A stretch of 64,000 nucleotides of DNA from Bacteroidota bacterium (GCA_027482225.1 JAIXWD010000020.1:186001-250000), one strand, 5' to 3'; counted from the first letter of the stretch, positions 1 to 9,160 are shown. The notes: a model not told the origin generated them from the letters alone. Made by a program: numbers and translations.

Positions 1-320
1 CACAGTTTTTTATTGATATGAATATTGATAAAAACTTTACTTTCAAGAAAGAATCGTTATCAGGAAAAACTACTATGTATCGCTTACGCGTTTTCTTGTG
101 GATGCAAAATGTATTTAATGCAGCTAATGTTTTAGGTGTTTATCAGTATACTGGTTCGGCCTATGACGATGGTTACTTAGCTTCGCCACAATCTATAGAA
201 CAAAAACGTGTTGCAACCAATACACAGTCTTTTGTTGACCTATACAATACAAGAGTTGTAAACCCTGGTTTATTTGCTCTACCAAGATTAACTCGTTTAG
301 GTGTTTCATTATACTTCTAA
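1..320 (+). CDS. TonB-dependent receptor, C-terminal fragment (5' end outside window)
   Basis: The reading frame is open from base 3 of the window, so the ORF-track Met at 18 is internal and the gene is cut by the left edge. The visible ~105 residues contain LRVFLWMQNVFNAANV and YDDGYLASP and end in LGVSLYF, the aromatic-terminated last beta-strand of an outer-membrane barrel. The pattern matches the end of TonB-dependent receptors of Bacteroidota, which import large substrates through the outer membrane. It is followed 18 nt later by a large secreted protein and then by a PorV/PorQ-like barrel, which suggests one surface operon. The plug, TonB box and substrate are not visible. Confidence 0.8.
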   Translation, partial: QFFIDMNIDKNFTFKKESLSGKTTMYRLRVFLWMQNVFNAANVLGVYQYTGSAYDDGYLASPQSIEQKRVATNTQSFVDLYNTRVVNPGLFALPRLTRLGVSLYF

Positions 321-338
321 AAAAAATAAAACATAGAT

Positions 339-3300
339 ATGAAAAGTATAAATCAACAATTTTTGAAGTTTGCAAAGGCAATGGGTGTTGCTGCTATTTT
401 AGTAGCATCTGTAAACACTGCACAAGCTCGCTATAACGTTGGTACTCCAGATCCCAAAGGGCCTCGTGAGCCTGAAATAAAAGGCAAAAGGTTTGGCTGT
501 TTGCCTGCTACACAGCAGCGAGACTTAGATGTAAACAACGTTAGAACTACCATTCTGAATGGTGGTGACATGTGGTGGAATTTAAGTAATGCACGTTATG
601 AAATACCTAAAATCCAAACTGGACAGGTATCAAAACACTCTTTATTTTCTGGAGCTTTATGGATTGGTGGTGTTTCTAATGGAAACTTAAAATTAGCGGC
701 ACAAACATACCGTCAAGGTGGTAATGATTTTTATCCTGGACCATTAGTAAACGGTACCGCTGCAGTTTCGGAAGATAAATGTAAAGCGTACGATAAAATT
801 TGGCGTGTTACTTTACGTGAGGTTCAAGATTTAGTAGCAACCACGGATATTAATTCATATGAAATACCTGATGATATAACTTCTTGGCCAGGTAATGGAG
901 ATGTTGCTATTGGTGAATCAGCTCGTTTAGCTCCTTACTATGATAAAAATAATGATTCAAAATATGATCCTTTAGATGGAGATTATCCTACTTTAAATAA
1001 AGGTAAAGAGGAAATCAAAAATATTCCAGATATGATGTTGTACATGATATACAACGATAAGGGTAATATTCATAGTGAAACGCAAGGTGTTCCTATAGGT
1101 TTAGAATTGCATACTCAAGCGTTTGCATACTCAACAAACGATGAGATTAATAACATGACATTTTATCGTACTACCATTTTCAATAGAAGCAGTGAAACTG
1201 TTGATAGTACTGTATTTGGTCAATGGGTTGATGCAGATTTAGGAAATTACTCTGATGATTATGTAGAATGTGACGTAGCCCGTAATTTAGGTATATGTTA
1301 TAACGGTGACGATAATGACGAAGGTATTTTAGGCTACGGTTTAAATCCACCGAGTGTAGGTGTTACTTTTTTTGAAGGTCCGAGAAGACCAGATAGCTCA
1401 GAAATTGGATTAACGAAGTTTGTTTATTATAACAATGATTTTAGTTTAACTGGTAATCCTAGTCGCCCTGAGCATTTTTGGGGATACTTAAATGGACGTT
1501 GGAAAGATGGTGCAAATATTACATACGGTGGTAACGGCCGTGGAGGTTCTGATACTGCTAGTTTCATGTTCCCAGGAAATACAGATCCTGCTGGAAGACC
1601 TACTTGGAACGAACGAATTGCGGGTAATCAACCTCAAGATAGGCGCTTTTTACAAACAGCTGGTCCATTCACATTATTACCAGGCGCTGTAAACCGTGTT
1701 ACTATTGGTGTTGTATGGGCTCGTGCATCAAGCGGAGGAGCTACAGGTTCATTCAACTTACTCAAAGAAGCAAGCGATAAAGCAACAACGTTATACAAAA
1801 ATAATTTCGATTTAAAAGTTGGACCTGATGCTCCTAAATTAGAGGTTGTTGAATTAAATAGGAAGCTGGTAGTAAAAATTTTAAATACTCAAACTATTGA
1901 GAATTTTGTTGATGAATTTGCAGGCCCTTGCCCAACTAAAACAACTTACAAATTTCAAGGATACCAAGTTTGGCAGTTAAAAACTGCCAGTGTACCAAGT
2001 GACATTAATGATCCTGCGCAAGCACGTTTAGTCGCTCAATTTGATATCGTTGATGGTGTAGCTAGAGTAGTAAATACAGTATTTAGTCCAGAGTTAGAAG
2101 AGAATGTAAAACGTATCATGGTTGAAGGTAAAAATGAAGGTATTCAGCATACTTTCGAAATTACTAAAGACTTATTCGAAACCGGATCTGACCAAAGTTT
2201 AGTAAACTTCAAAAGTTACAATTATTATATTGTTTCTTATGCAACTGCTGCAAATTGCGCTACAGATGCCGAGCAGTACTTATCAAGTTCAAAAACTATT
2301 GGTGAATCAAACTTGACAATTTATACAGCAATACCTCACGATCCAACACCTTCTGGCGCATCATTAAATAGTGATTACGGAACTGGCTTGCCAATAACCA
2401 TGGTTGAAGGTTTAGGAAACGGTGGACAGGTTGTGAAATTATCTGAAGCTTCAATTAATTCATTGCTTGCTGCTCCTTATTACGTTAAAGAGCGCAATTA
2501 CCTTTCAGGATTTGGACCTGTAAAAGTTAAAGTTATTAACCCTGTAAATGTACCTAAAGGTAATTTCGAGTTAGTAATGCGCGATGGATCTTCTAATCTG
2601 AAAAAGACAGATACCTTATCAGCTGAAAATACACGTTGGGTATTGAAAAACTTAACTACTGGTGAAATAAAGACTTCAGATACTACACTTGCTTATGCAA
2701 ATGAACAAATCTTTACTGAATGGGGATTGTCAGTTCAAATGAATCAATCAATACTTCCTGGAAATTCGGAGTCGCAAGTAGATGAATCGAATGGTTATTT
2801 ATCTTCATCGATTGTATTCTCTAATCCAACTGATGAGTGGTTAAGTGGCGTTCAAGATGAACAATCACCATTTGGTTCAATTCCTTTTTACCAAACATCT
2901 TTTAATTGGATACGCTCTGGTAGTAATGGAAAACCTAACTTTGAGAACGCAGAGTTACATGATTTTGCAATTTCAAAGGTTCCGATTGATCCACGTAAGA
3001 ACTTTTCAAATATCATAGAAAGTCGTTGGGCTCCATATGCACTAGCTTCGCGTTGGAGAACTTTATCAACAACTAAGTTGCCAACATTTGGTCCAGCATG
3101 GGATGGAGGTGTAGGTACAATAGGAAGTGGTTTAGCGTCAAATGATAATCCTTTATCAGACTTACATAGTGTTAAAGTTGTTTTAACGCGCGACAGAACA
3201 AAATGGAGTAGATGTGTTGTATTGGAATTGGGTGAAGACAAAAACCTGAATATTGGCAATGCTGAAAAAATGGATATCCGTAAGTCGCCTTCAGTTGATC

Positions 3301-4226
3301 AAAATGGTCAGCCAGATGGTAGTGGAACAATTGGAATGGGTTGGTTTCCTGGTTATGCAGTTGATATAGAAACTGGAGAACGCCTAAATATTATGTTCGG
3401 AGAAGATTCATCTCTTCCAGGAGAGAATGGTTCTGATATGATTTGGAATCCTACTTCAAGACTACTAGACCAAGTTGGTCGTCCTTCTTTTGGTGGTAAA
3501 CATTATATTTATGTTATGACATCAAAACGTTTTACAATTGGCGCAGGATCATCGGCAATTATTTATAATGGCCCTCGTTATGATGGCTGTTCAGATTATA
3601 GCTCAAGGTTATCAACTTCTCCTGGTCCGGGTATGCCAAGTTCATATATCATAAGAAAGCGCCAAGTATTCTCACAAGCAATGTATACTTCAATGGCTAT
3701 GTTAAATGCTGGTTCACAAATGAAATCGCCTTGGGATAATTTAATACCAAGTGATGTGGAAATTAGAATCAACGTTAAACGTCCATATGCAAGTTTTTCT
3801 GTTGATGGTTCTGTAGTAAATGATAGCATGCCTTTATTTAGATTTAATACAGACGGTGTAGCTACAATAATTGGAAACAAAGAAATAGCAAAACGTGTAT
3901 TGGACAAAGTAAGTATTGTACCTAATCCATATTACGCATACTCTCAATATGAAGACCCAGGTAACCAGTTAGATAACAGGGTAAAAATAACTAACCTGCC
4001 ACCTAAGTGTTTAGTTCAGATTTACACTATTGATGGTGTAGTGGTTAGGACCATAAGAAAAGATGATCCTACTGCTACTTATATAGATTGGGATTTGAAA
4101 AATAATGCCAAAGTACCTATTTCAAGTGGCGTATATTTAATACATATAAAATCCGATGAACTTGGTGAAGAAAGAATAATCAAATGGTTTGGTGTCATGA
4201 GACCTGTAGATTACGATACCTTCTAA
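339..4226 (+). CDS. Large secreted surface protein with T9SS-type C-terminal domain
   Basis: The protein has 1295 residues. An N-terminal signal peptide of about 30 residues (basic start, hydrophobic core, ANTAQA-like cleavage region) sends it to the periplasm. The last ~90 residues resemble a type IX secretion sorting domain: VPNPYYAYS, then VQIYTIDGVVVRTI, then SSGVYLIHIKSDE and a lysine-rich strand. Unlike the usual type A domain it does not stop at the KW position but carries an extra tail, WFGVMRPVDYDTF. The middle is rich in Gly, Asn and Asp with no catalytic motif I recognise. By analogy it is exported and displayed or released by the T9SS. It lies 18 nt after the TonB receptor and 64 nt before the PorV/PorQ-like gene. 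The molecular function is unknown. Confidence 0.75.
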   Translation: MKSINQQFLKFAKAMGVAAILVASVNTAQARYNVGTPDPKGPREPEIKGKRFGCLPATQQRDLDVNNVRTTILNGGDMWWNLSNARYEIPKIQTGQVSKHSLFSGALWIGGVSNGNLKLAAQTYRQGGNDFYPGPLVNGTAAVSEDKCKAYDKIWRVTLREVQDLVATTDINSYEIPDDITSWPGNGDVAIGESARLAPYYDKNNDSKYDPLDGDYPTLNKGKEEIKNIPDMMLYMIYNDKGNIHSETQGVPIGLELHTQAFAYSTNDEINNMTFYRTTIFNRSSETVDSTVFGQWVDADLGNYSDDYVECDVARNLGICYNGDDNDEGILGYGLNPPSVGVTFFEGPRRPDSSEIGLTKFVYYNNDFSLTGNPSRPEHFWGYLNGRWKDGANITYGGNGRGGSDTASFMFPGNTDPAGRPTWNERIAGNQPQDRRFLQTAGPFTLLPGAVNRVTIGVVWARASSGGATGSFNLLKEASDKATTLYKNNFDLKVGPDAPKLEVVELNRKLVVKILNTQTIENFVDEFAGPCPTKTTYKFQGYQVWQLKTASVPSDINDPAQARLVAQFDIVDGVARVVNTVFSPELEENVKRIMVEGKNEGIQHTFEITKDLFETGSDQSLVNFKSYNYYIVSYATAANCATDAEQYLSSSKTIGESNLTIYTAIPHDPTPSGASLNSDYGTGLPITMVEGLGNGGQVVKLSEASINSLLAAPYYVKERNYLSGFGPVKVKVINPVNVPKGNFELVMRDGSSNLKKTDTLSAENTRWVLKNLTTGEIKTSDTTLAYANEQIFTEWGLSVQMNQSILPGNSESQVDESNGYLSSSIVFSNPTDEWLSGVQDEQSPFGSIPFYQTSFNWIRSGSNGKPNFENAELHDFAISKVPIDPRKNFSNIIESRWAPYALASRWRTLSTTKLPTFGPAWDGGVGTIGSGLASNDNPLSDLHSVKVVLTRDRTKWSRCVVLELGEDKNLNIGNAEKMDIRKSPSVDQNGQPDGSGTIGMGWFPGYAVDIETGERLNIMFGEDSSLPGENGSDMIWNPTSRLLDQVGRPSFGGKHYIYVMTSKRFTIGAGSSAIIYNGPRYDGCSDYSSRLSTSPGPGMPSSYIIRKRQVFSQAMYTSMAMLNAGSQMKSPWDNLIPSDVEIRINVKRPYASFSVDGSVVNDSMPLFRFNTDGVATIIGNKEIAKRVLDKVSIVPNPYYAYSQYEDPGNQLDNRVKITNLPPKCLVQIYTIDGVVVRTIRKDDPTATYIDWDLKNNAKVPISSGVYLIHIKSDELGEERIIKWFGVMRPVDYDTF

Positions 4227-4243
4227 TAAAAACTTTAAAAATG

Positions 4244-4265
4244 CGGAGAGGTTCAAGCCTCTCCG
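4244..4265 (+). other. Perfect 8-bp hairpin between surface protein and PorV/PorQ genes
   Basis: CGGAGAGG and CCTCTCCG pair perfectly around a 6-nt loop. No T-run follows on the plus strand, so it looks more like an mRNA stabiliser or partial attenuator than a terminator for the upstream gene. On the minus strand a T-rich stretch does follow, but no minus-strand gene is nearby. Confidence 0.6.
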
Positions 4266-4290
4266 AAATAAAATATAAAAAGTATTAGAC

Positions 4291-5388
4291 ATGAAAAAAT
4301 ATATATTACAATTAATGTCAATCACTGCATTGTTTTGTTCAATGCAGGTAAAAGCAGGTAATCCTGATCGTGCGGGTGGTGCTGGTGCAACACAGTTGCT
4401 TTTCAATCCATACGGTAGATCTGCAGGGATGTTGGGAGCTAATACTGCCTCTATTCGTGGTGTCGAGTCTTTTCAATACAACATAGCAGGTTTAGCTTAC
4501 ACCAATAAAACGGATATTGGTTTTTCTCGTACAACCTATTTACAAGGAGCAGATGTTTTTATCAATAACTTATCATTGGTACAAAACTTAGGTTCAGGTA
4601 GTGTAATGGGATTATCCTTTAATTCATTCGATTTTGGTAATATTCCAATTACATCAGAGTCTCAACCTGATGGAACTTTGGGTACATATTCACCTCAAAT
4701 CCTTAACATTTCTTTGGCTTATGCTAAAAAGTTTTCAAACAGTATAACCGGTGGTTTAAACATTCGTTTAATATCTGAAGGTATTAGCAATGTTGGCGCT
4801 ACAGGTGTTGGTATAGATGCAGGTGTTCAATACCAAACATCCTTAGTAGCAAAGAAAAAAGACATTAAAAAGGAAGATTTCCGTTTTGGTATCAGTATTA
4901 AAAATATTGGTCCTAATATGACTCAAACAGGCTCAGGTTTGTCATTCCGTTCTATAAACTCTATAACTGGAGCAGATAGAAGAGCTTTAATGGGATCAGA
5001 AAGCTATAACTTACCATCTTTAATTAATATTGGTGCCTCATACGATATGCGTTTAGACGCTAAAGAAAGTGATACTTATTTTCACCGATTAACTACCCAT
5101 GGTAATTTTAATTATAATGCGTTCTCGGCTAATGTTACAGCCATTGGTATAGAATATGCATTTAAAGAAACTGTTATGTTGCGTGGTGGTTATGCTTATC
5201 AAGAAAATATTCTTGATGCAAATGATTATTACACCCAATATTTAGGTTTTGCAGGAGGTGCTGGTTTCATTTTACCTATAAGTAAAAGTGGCACACGCGT
5301 AGCTATCGATTATTCTTATGCTCCTACCCGCGTTTTTAATGGTATACACAACATATCTATTACGTTATCTATAGATAATAAAAAATAA
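4291..5388 (+). CDS. PorV/PorQ family outer-membrane beta-barrel protein
   Basis: A 365-residue protein with a signal peptide ending near VKAG. It begins with GATQLLFNPYGRSAGMLGANTA, an N-terminal pattern of the PorV/PorQ (UPF0164-like) family, followed by many amphipathic strands with alternating aromatic residues, and it closes with a strand ending in SIDNKK. PorV is the outer-membrane shuttle of the type IX secretion system, and PorQ-like members sit at the outer membrane in related roles. It lies directly after a T9SS-type cargo gene and before a strong terminator, so it is probably the last gene of the surface operon and may serve that cargo. Which of PorV, PorQ or a third subfamily it is cannot be decided by eye. 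Confidence 0.75.
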   Translation: MKKYILQLMSITALFCSMQVKAGNPDRAGGAGATQLLFNPYGRSAGMLGANTASIRGVESFQYNIAGLAYTNKTDIGFSRTTYLQGADVFINNLSLVQNLGSGSVMGLSFNSFDFGNIPITSESQPDGTLGTYSPQILNISLAYAKKFSNSITGGLNIRLISEGISNVGATGVGIDAGVQYQTSLVAKKKDIKKEDFRFGISIKNIGPNMTQTGSGLSFRSINSITGADRRALMGSESYNLPSLINIGASYDMRLDAKESDTYFHRLTTHGNFNYNAFSANVTAIGIEYAFKETVMLRGGYAYQENILDANDYYTQYLGFAGGAGFILPISKSGTRVAIDYSYAPTRVFNGIHNISITLSIDNKK

Positions 5389-5413
5389 GATATATTCGCA
5401 TATTACTATAACG

Positions 5414-5452
5414 AGAAACGCTTCCTGCAAGGGAGGCGTTTCTTTATTTTTA
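5414..5452 (+). terminator. Rho-independent terminator after the surface operon
   Basis: AGAAACGCTTCC pairs with GGAGGCGTTTCT (12 bp, one G-U pair) and a T-rich run follows. It separates the PorV/PorQ-like gene from greA. Confidence 0.85.
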
Positions 5453-5484
5453 TTACTTGTTACAATTAACGTATTGAAATAGAT

Positions 5485-5958
5485 ATGGCACAAATTAATT
5501 ATGTTTCGAAAGAAGGATTTGAAAAAATGCAAAAGGATTTGTATGAAATGAAATACGTTCAGCGTCCTTTTATTTCAAAGCAAATTGCTGATGCAAGAGA
5601 TAAAGGTGATTTGAGTGAGAATGCAGAATATCATGCGGCTAAAGAAGATCAGGGATTGTTAGAAGGACGAATAGCCCAATTGGAAGATTTAATTACCCGC
5701 ACGCGTGTGATTGATGAAACTAAGCTAGACAACAGCAAAGTGATGATGTTAAGTAAAGTTAGGGTACTCAACCTTACAACTAAAAAGGAGATGGTATACA
5801 CCATGGTTTCTGATTCAGAAGCAGATTTTAAATTTGGAAAAATATCTATCAAATCGCCAATTGGATCAGGTTTAATGGGTAAAATAGTTGGTAATATTGT
5901 TGAGGTTACAGCACCAGCTGGAATTATTAAATTTGAAATTTTAGAAATTAGTTTATAA
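5485..5958 (+). CDS. greA: Transcription elongation factor GreA
   Basis: The 157-residue length is typical of GreA. The N-terminal coiled coil carries the conserved tip GDLSENAEYHAAK, which holds the acidic residues that enter the RNA polymerase secondary channel and stimulate cleavage of backtracked RNA. The C-terminal FKBP-like domain ends with GSGLMGKIVGNIVEVTAPAG and KFEILEI, as expected. It rescues arrested elongation complexes in the cytoplasm. The HIT gene starts 2 nt after its stop, so the two are probably co-transcribed. The ATG at 5485 is the only sensible start. Confidence 0.95.
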   Translation: MAQINYVSKEGFEKMQKDLYEMKYVQRPFISKQIADARDKGDLSENAEYHAAKEDQGLLEGRIAQLEDLITRTRVIDETKLDNSKVMMLSKVRVLNLTTKKEMVYTMVSDSEADFKFGKISIKSPIGSGLMGKIVGNIVEVTAPAGIIKFEILEISL

Positions 5959-5960
5959 TT

Positions 5961-6359
5961 ATGGCTACCATTTTTTCAAAAATAATTGCTGGTGAAATCC
6001 CCCGCTATAAAGTAGCTGAGACCAATGATTTTCTTGCGTTTTTAGATGTTAGACCTTTAACTGCAGGACATACTTTGGTAATACCCAAAGTTGAAACTGA
6101 TTACATTTTTGATATGGATGATGAGCAATTTGCGGGCTTACATTTGTTTGCTAAAATTGTAGCAAAAGCAGTTAAAACTGCCATACCTTGTAAACGTATT
6201 GGGGTTGCTGTTATTGGTTTGGAAGTGCCTCATGCCCACATACATTTGGTTCCTATGAATGAAATTGGTGATCTTAATTTTGAAAAAGAACGTGCTGTTT
6301 TTACGCCTGATCAATACGAACAAATGGCTTCAAATATTCGTGAGGCAATACTTCAATAA
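5961..6359 (+). CDS. HIT family nucleotide-binding protein
   Basis: This 132-residue protein has the histidine triad HAHIHLVPM, where the central His acts as nucleophile in nucleotidyl hydrolysis or transfer. The N-terminus (ATIFSKIIAGEIPRYKVAE, then AFLDVRPLTAGHTLVIPK) is the usual start of Hint-type purine nucleoside phosphoramidases. The physiological substrate is not known for most bacterial members. It follows greA with a 2-nt gap, an arrangement I recall from other Bacteroidota. A bidirectional terminator lies after it. Confidence 0.92.
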   Translation: MATIFSKIIAGEIPRYKVAETNDFLAFLDVRPLTAGHTLVIPKVETDYIFDMDDEQFAGLHLFAKIVAKAVKTAIPCKRIGVAVIGLEVPHAHIHLVPMNEIGDLNFEKERAVFTPDQYEQMASNIREAILQ

Positions 6360-6389
6360 GTTAAATTATTTTTTAAGGTTAACTAAAAT

Positions 6390-6420
6390 AGCCTTGGCGT
6401 AATAACGCTAAGGCTTTTTA
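6390..6420. terminator. Bidirectional terminator shared by HIT gene and ruvC
   Basis: AGCCTTGGCGT pairs with ACGCTAAGGCT (11 bp, one G-U pair, loop AATA) and is followed by TTTTT on the plus strand. The right arm overlaps the last codons and stop of ruvC on the minus strand, so two convergent genes share one hairpin. Confidence 0.8.
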
Positions 6421-7019
6421 ATTTTGCTTGGATTAGCAGCTGCATATGCCTCCCACGAACTTGTTTTTTTACGCGTGGTTTTTGTTTTAGTGGTTTTTGA
6501 AACCGCAGCCAACAGACTTGAGTTTTGAATGAAATGGCAATAGGCTGCAGCCAACCCATCGGTAGCATCTAAAAATTCCGGAGTTTCTTTAAAGCTCAAT
6601 AAACTTTGTAGCATACTTGCCACTTGTTCTTTGGTGGCATTACCATTACCTGTAATTGATTGTTTTATTTTTTTAGGCGAGTATTCATTTACCGTCATAT
6701 CTCTTGTTATGGCTGCAGCAATAGCCACTCCTTGAGCTCTTCCTAGTTTTAGCATGCTTTGTACGTTTTTGCCAAAAAAAGGTGCTTCAATGGCCAACTC
6801 ATCTGGTGTATATTGGTCTATTAATGCAGTTACGCGTTCAAAAATACGTTTAAGTCGTAGGCTGTGGTCCTCTAACTTATCCAATTTTACAACACCTAAA
6901 CTAATTAAATGTGGCATCTTTTTTTCAATGCCAATCAATCCATAACCCATAACAACTGTTCCTGGATCAATACCTAAAATTATTTTGTCGTAATTTTTTA
7001 TCTGCGCTAAGTTGCCCAA
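6408..7019 (-). CDS. ruvC: Crossover junction endodeoxyribonuclease RuvC
   Basis: RuvC resolves Holliday junctions with RuvAB. The acidic catalytic residues are visible in GIDPGT, LAIEAPFFGKN and DATDGLAAAYCH, and KKIKQSITGNGNATKEQV is the family's DNA-binding stretch. The C-terminus has a short basic tail (TKTKTTRKKTSS). The ORF track starts at an ATG at 7094, which would add ~25 residues absent from the family and would overlap the divergent gene. I prefer the TTG at 7019, giving MGNLAQIKNYDKIILGIDPGT. The true start is uncertain, since no ATG lies close before the GIDPGT strand. Confidence 0.88.
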   Translation of the reverse strand: MGNLAQIKNYDKIILGIDPGTVVMGYGLIGIEKKMPHLISLGVVKLDKLEDHSLRLKRIFERVTALIDQYTPDELAIEAPFFGKNVQSMLKLGRAQGVAIAAAITRDMTVNEYSPKKIKQSITGNGNATKEQVASMLQSLLSFKETPEFLDATDGLAAAYCHFIQNSSLLAAVSKTTKTKTTRKKTSSWEAYAAANPSKIKKP

Positions 7020-7075
7020 AGTTGTTATGTTTGAAAAGTAATTAATAATTCTATTTACGCAAGTTACAAAACACT

Positions 7076-8035
7076 TTGATAGCTGAACAGCCATACTTAA
7101 AAAAAATTATATCAGTAGTAAAGTTTGCCTTATTACCCATAACATTTGGCTTTATATTTTATAAGCTGTTTTACGCCTACGATTTGGATAGGTTATGGCA
7201 TGAAACTACAGTAGTTTGGGATGTGAATTCTATTATTTTGTTGTGCTTAACATTGGTTTTGATGTTGTTAAATTGGTTACTCGAAACTTTAAAGTGGCGT
7301 TTATTGGTTCAAAAAAACGAGAATATCACTTACTTAGAAGCGTTTCAAGGTGTGCTATCGGGGGTAGCTTTAAATATGATTACACCTAATCAATTGGGCG
7401 ACTTTGTTGGTCGTTTAATTCACCTTAAAAAGTTAGATAAAATTCGAGGTACTTTAATTACTGTTATTGGCCATACAGCCCAAGTTATTATGACAGCCGC
7501 CTTTGGATTATGCTCCTTAATTTGGTTTCTATTTTATAATCAAAACATAACCGAACAGCAAAGTAACACGGCATACTTGGTATTATTGGCATTGGTGATG
7601 CTAACCATAATAGCATACCTAAATATGGCATGGTTAGCTAGGCTAAATTATACTGCTAAAATAAAACCTTACCTTAATGTGTTTAAATTGTACAAACGAA
7701 GTGAGTTGGTTCAAATATTGATGGTTTCGTTTTTGCGCTATATCATTTTTTTGGTGCAATATTATTGTTTGCTTTTGTTGTTTAATGTTGATGTAACCTT
7801 TGCTCAAGGCATGGCTTGTATCATTGCAACACTTTGTGCACAATCTTTTGTACCAAGTTTTATTCTGGTTGAAGTAGGTATGCGTGGTGCAAGTGCATTG
7901 TGGTTTTTTGGAATGTTTACAGCGGTAGTAACTCCTGTTTTATTAACAGCCTATTCGTTATGGATTATTAACTTAATGATTCCTGGTTTGGTTGGATTAG
8001 TATTTATTTTAAGGTGGAGGCAAGTAAATAAATGA
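7076..8035 (+). CDS. Flippase-like / LPG synthase transmembrane-domain protein (UPF0104-type)
   Basis: About 319 residues with roughly eight transmembrane helices. It shows the motifs of the lysylphosphatidylglycerol synthase TM / UPF0104 family: NWLLETLKWRLLV, then GVALNMITPNQLGDFVGR, and later PSFILVEVGMRGASALWFFG. Such proteins act in the inner membrane and are often placed next to glycosyltransferases, where a lipid-transfer or flippase role is presumed but rarely shown. The next gene, a GT2 glycosyltransferase, overlaps it by 4 nt (ATGA), which argues for a joint role in glycolipid or polysaccharide synthesis. The start is TTG at 7076; no upstream ATG exists in frame. Confidence 0.8.
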   Translation: MIAEQPYLKKIISVVKFALLPITFGFIFYKLFYAYDLDRLWHETTVVWDVNSIILLCLTLVLMLLNWLLETLKWRLLVQKNENITYLEAFQGVLSGVALNMITPNQLGDFVGRLIHLKKLDKIRGTLITVIGHTAQVIMTAAFGLCSLIWFLFYNQNITEQQSNTAYLVLLALVMLTIIAYLNMAWLARLNYTAKIKPYLNVFKLYKRSELVQILMVSFLRYIIFLVQYYCLLLLFNVDVTFAQGMACIIATLCAQSFVPSFILVEVGMRGASALWFFGMFTAVVTPVLLTAYSLWIINLMIPGLVGLVFILRWRQVNK

Positions 8036-9153
8036 TGATGTTTTTGTTTTATGTTTCTTTAATTCTACTTGCTTTTTATCTGCTATTAATTGGCATTTAT
8101 TGGTTAGGATGGTTGGCCATTAAACCTTTTGATAATAAGATTTCGAGTGTAAATAATAAGTTTTCGATATTGGTTCCTGCACGCAATGAAGAATTGTTAA
8201 TTACACATTGTTTGCAATCTATCATCAACCAAAACTACAATGCTGCATGTTACGAGGTTATTGTAGTTAACGATTATTCAACGGACGATACTGCGGGTGT
8301 AGTGAGTGAATTCATCAAACAAAACGCTAATTACAACATTAGGTTAATAAATATGGTTGATGATGGACAACAACGCAAACTAAAAAAAGCAGCCATTACT
8401 TTTGCTATAGAACAATCGTATAACCCATACATTATTTTAACCGATGCCGATTGTACAAGTGGTCAGAATTGGTTAACCACCATCAATAATTTTATTGATG
8501 TAAATAACAGTAAACTTATTTATGCTCCGGTTGAATTTAAAGCTGAAAACACTTTTGAAAAAATACAATCGTTGGAGTTTGCCGGTTTGGTGGGAATAGG
8601 CGCATCTGCTATTCAACTTCAAAACCCTAATATGTGTAGTGCGGCCAATTTAATTTTTGAGAAAAATGTTTTTAACGAAGTTGGCGGTTACAAAGGAAAC
8701 GATGGAATTGCCAGTGGTGATGATGAGTTTTTACTTCACAAAGTATTTAAACGTTATCCCGATAACATTCACTTTTTAAAACACATTGAAGCAGTGGTAA
8801 GCACAACAGCCAATGCATCAATACAACAGTTGGCCGACCAACGTAAACGCTGGGTAAGTAAAAGTACCAAATACGAAAACCGCTACATAACTGCAGTTAT
8901 GGTGGGTGCTTATTTGTTTAATTTTATGGTAGCGCTTCAGCTTATTTTACATGTTAAATTTGGGTTGATTTTATTGTTTTCAAAAGCAGCAATTGAAGGC
9001 CTATTTTTGTTTGATGTGATGCGATTTTTTAAGCGACAAAAATATTTATTATTTTTACCCTTAGCTGAACCGTTTCATATTTTATACGTTTTAATTATTG
9101 GTATCTGGGGCAACTTGGGTACATATAATTGGAAGGATAGAAAACTTAATTAG
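8032..9153 (+). CDS. Membrane-bound family 2 glycosyltransferase
   Basis: A 373-residue protein with one N-terminal and about two C-terminal membrane segments around a GT-A domain. FSILVPARNEE opens the nucleotide-binding fold, VVNDYSTDDT and LTDADC hold the sugar-nucleotide and metal-binding aspartates, SGDDEFLLHKV holds the probable catalytic acid region, and QRKRWVSK is a Q-x-x-R-W-like motif typical of processive enzymes such as cellulose or hyaluronan synthases. It probably moves sugars from a nucleotide donor to a lipid-linked or polymer acceptor at the inner membrane. It is translationally coupled to the upstream flippase-like gene. The product is unknown. Confidence 0.85.
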   Translation: MMMFLFYVSLILLAFYLLLIGIYWLGWLAIKPFDNKISSVNNKFSILVPARNEELLITHCLQSIINQNYNAACYEVIVVNDYSTDDTAGVVSEFIKQNANYNIRLINMVDDGQQRKLKKAAITFAIEQSYNPYIILTDADCTSGQNWLTTINNFIDVNNSKLIYAPVEFKAENTFEKIQSLEFAGLVGIGASAIQLQNPNMCSAANLIFEKNVFNEVGGYKGNDGIASGDDEFLLHKVFKRYPDNIHFLKHIEAVVSTTANASIQQLADQRKRWVSKSTKYENRYITAVMVGAYLFNFMVALQLILHVKFGLILLFSKAAIEGLFLFDVMRFFKRQKYLLFLPLAEPFHILYVLIIGIWGNLGTYNWKDRKLN

Positions 9154-9160
9154 AATTTTA

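Noticed and set aside
2888-3259. 123-residue minus-strand ORF inside the large surface protein gene
   Set aside because: It lies fully inside a well-supported 1295-residue gene, has no promoter or family pattern, and is a shadow frame.
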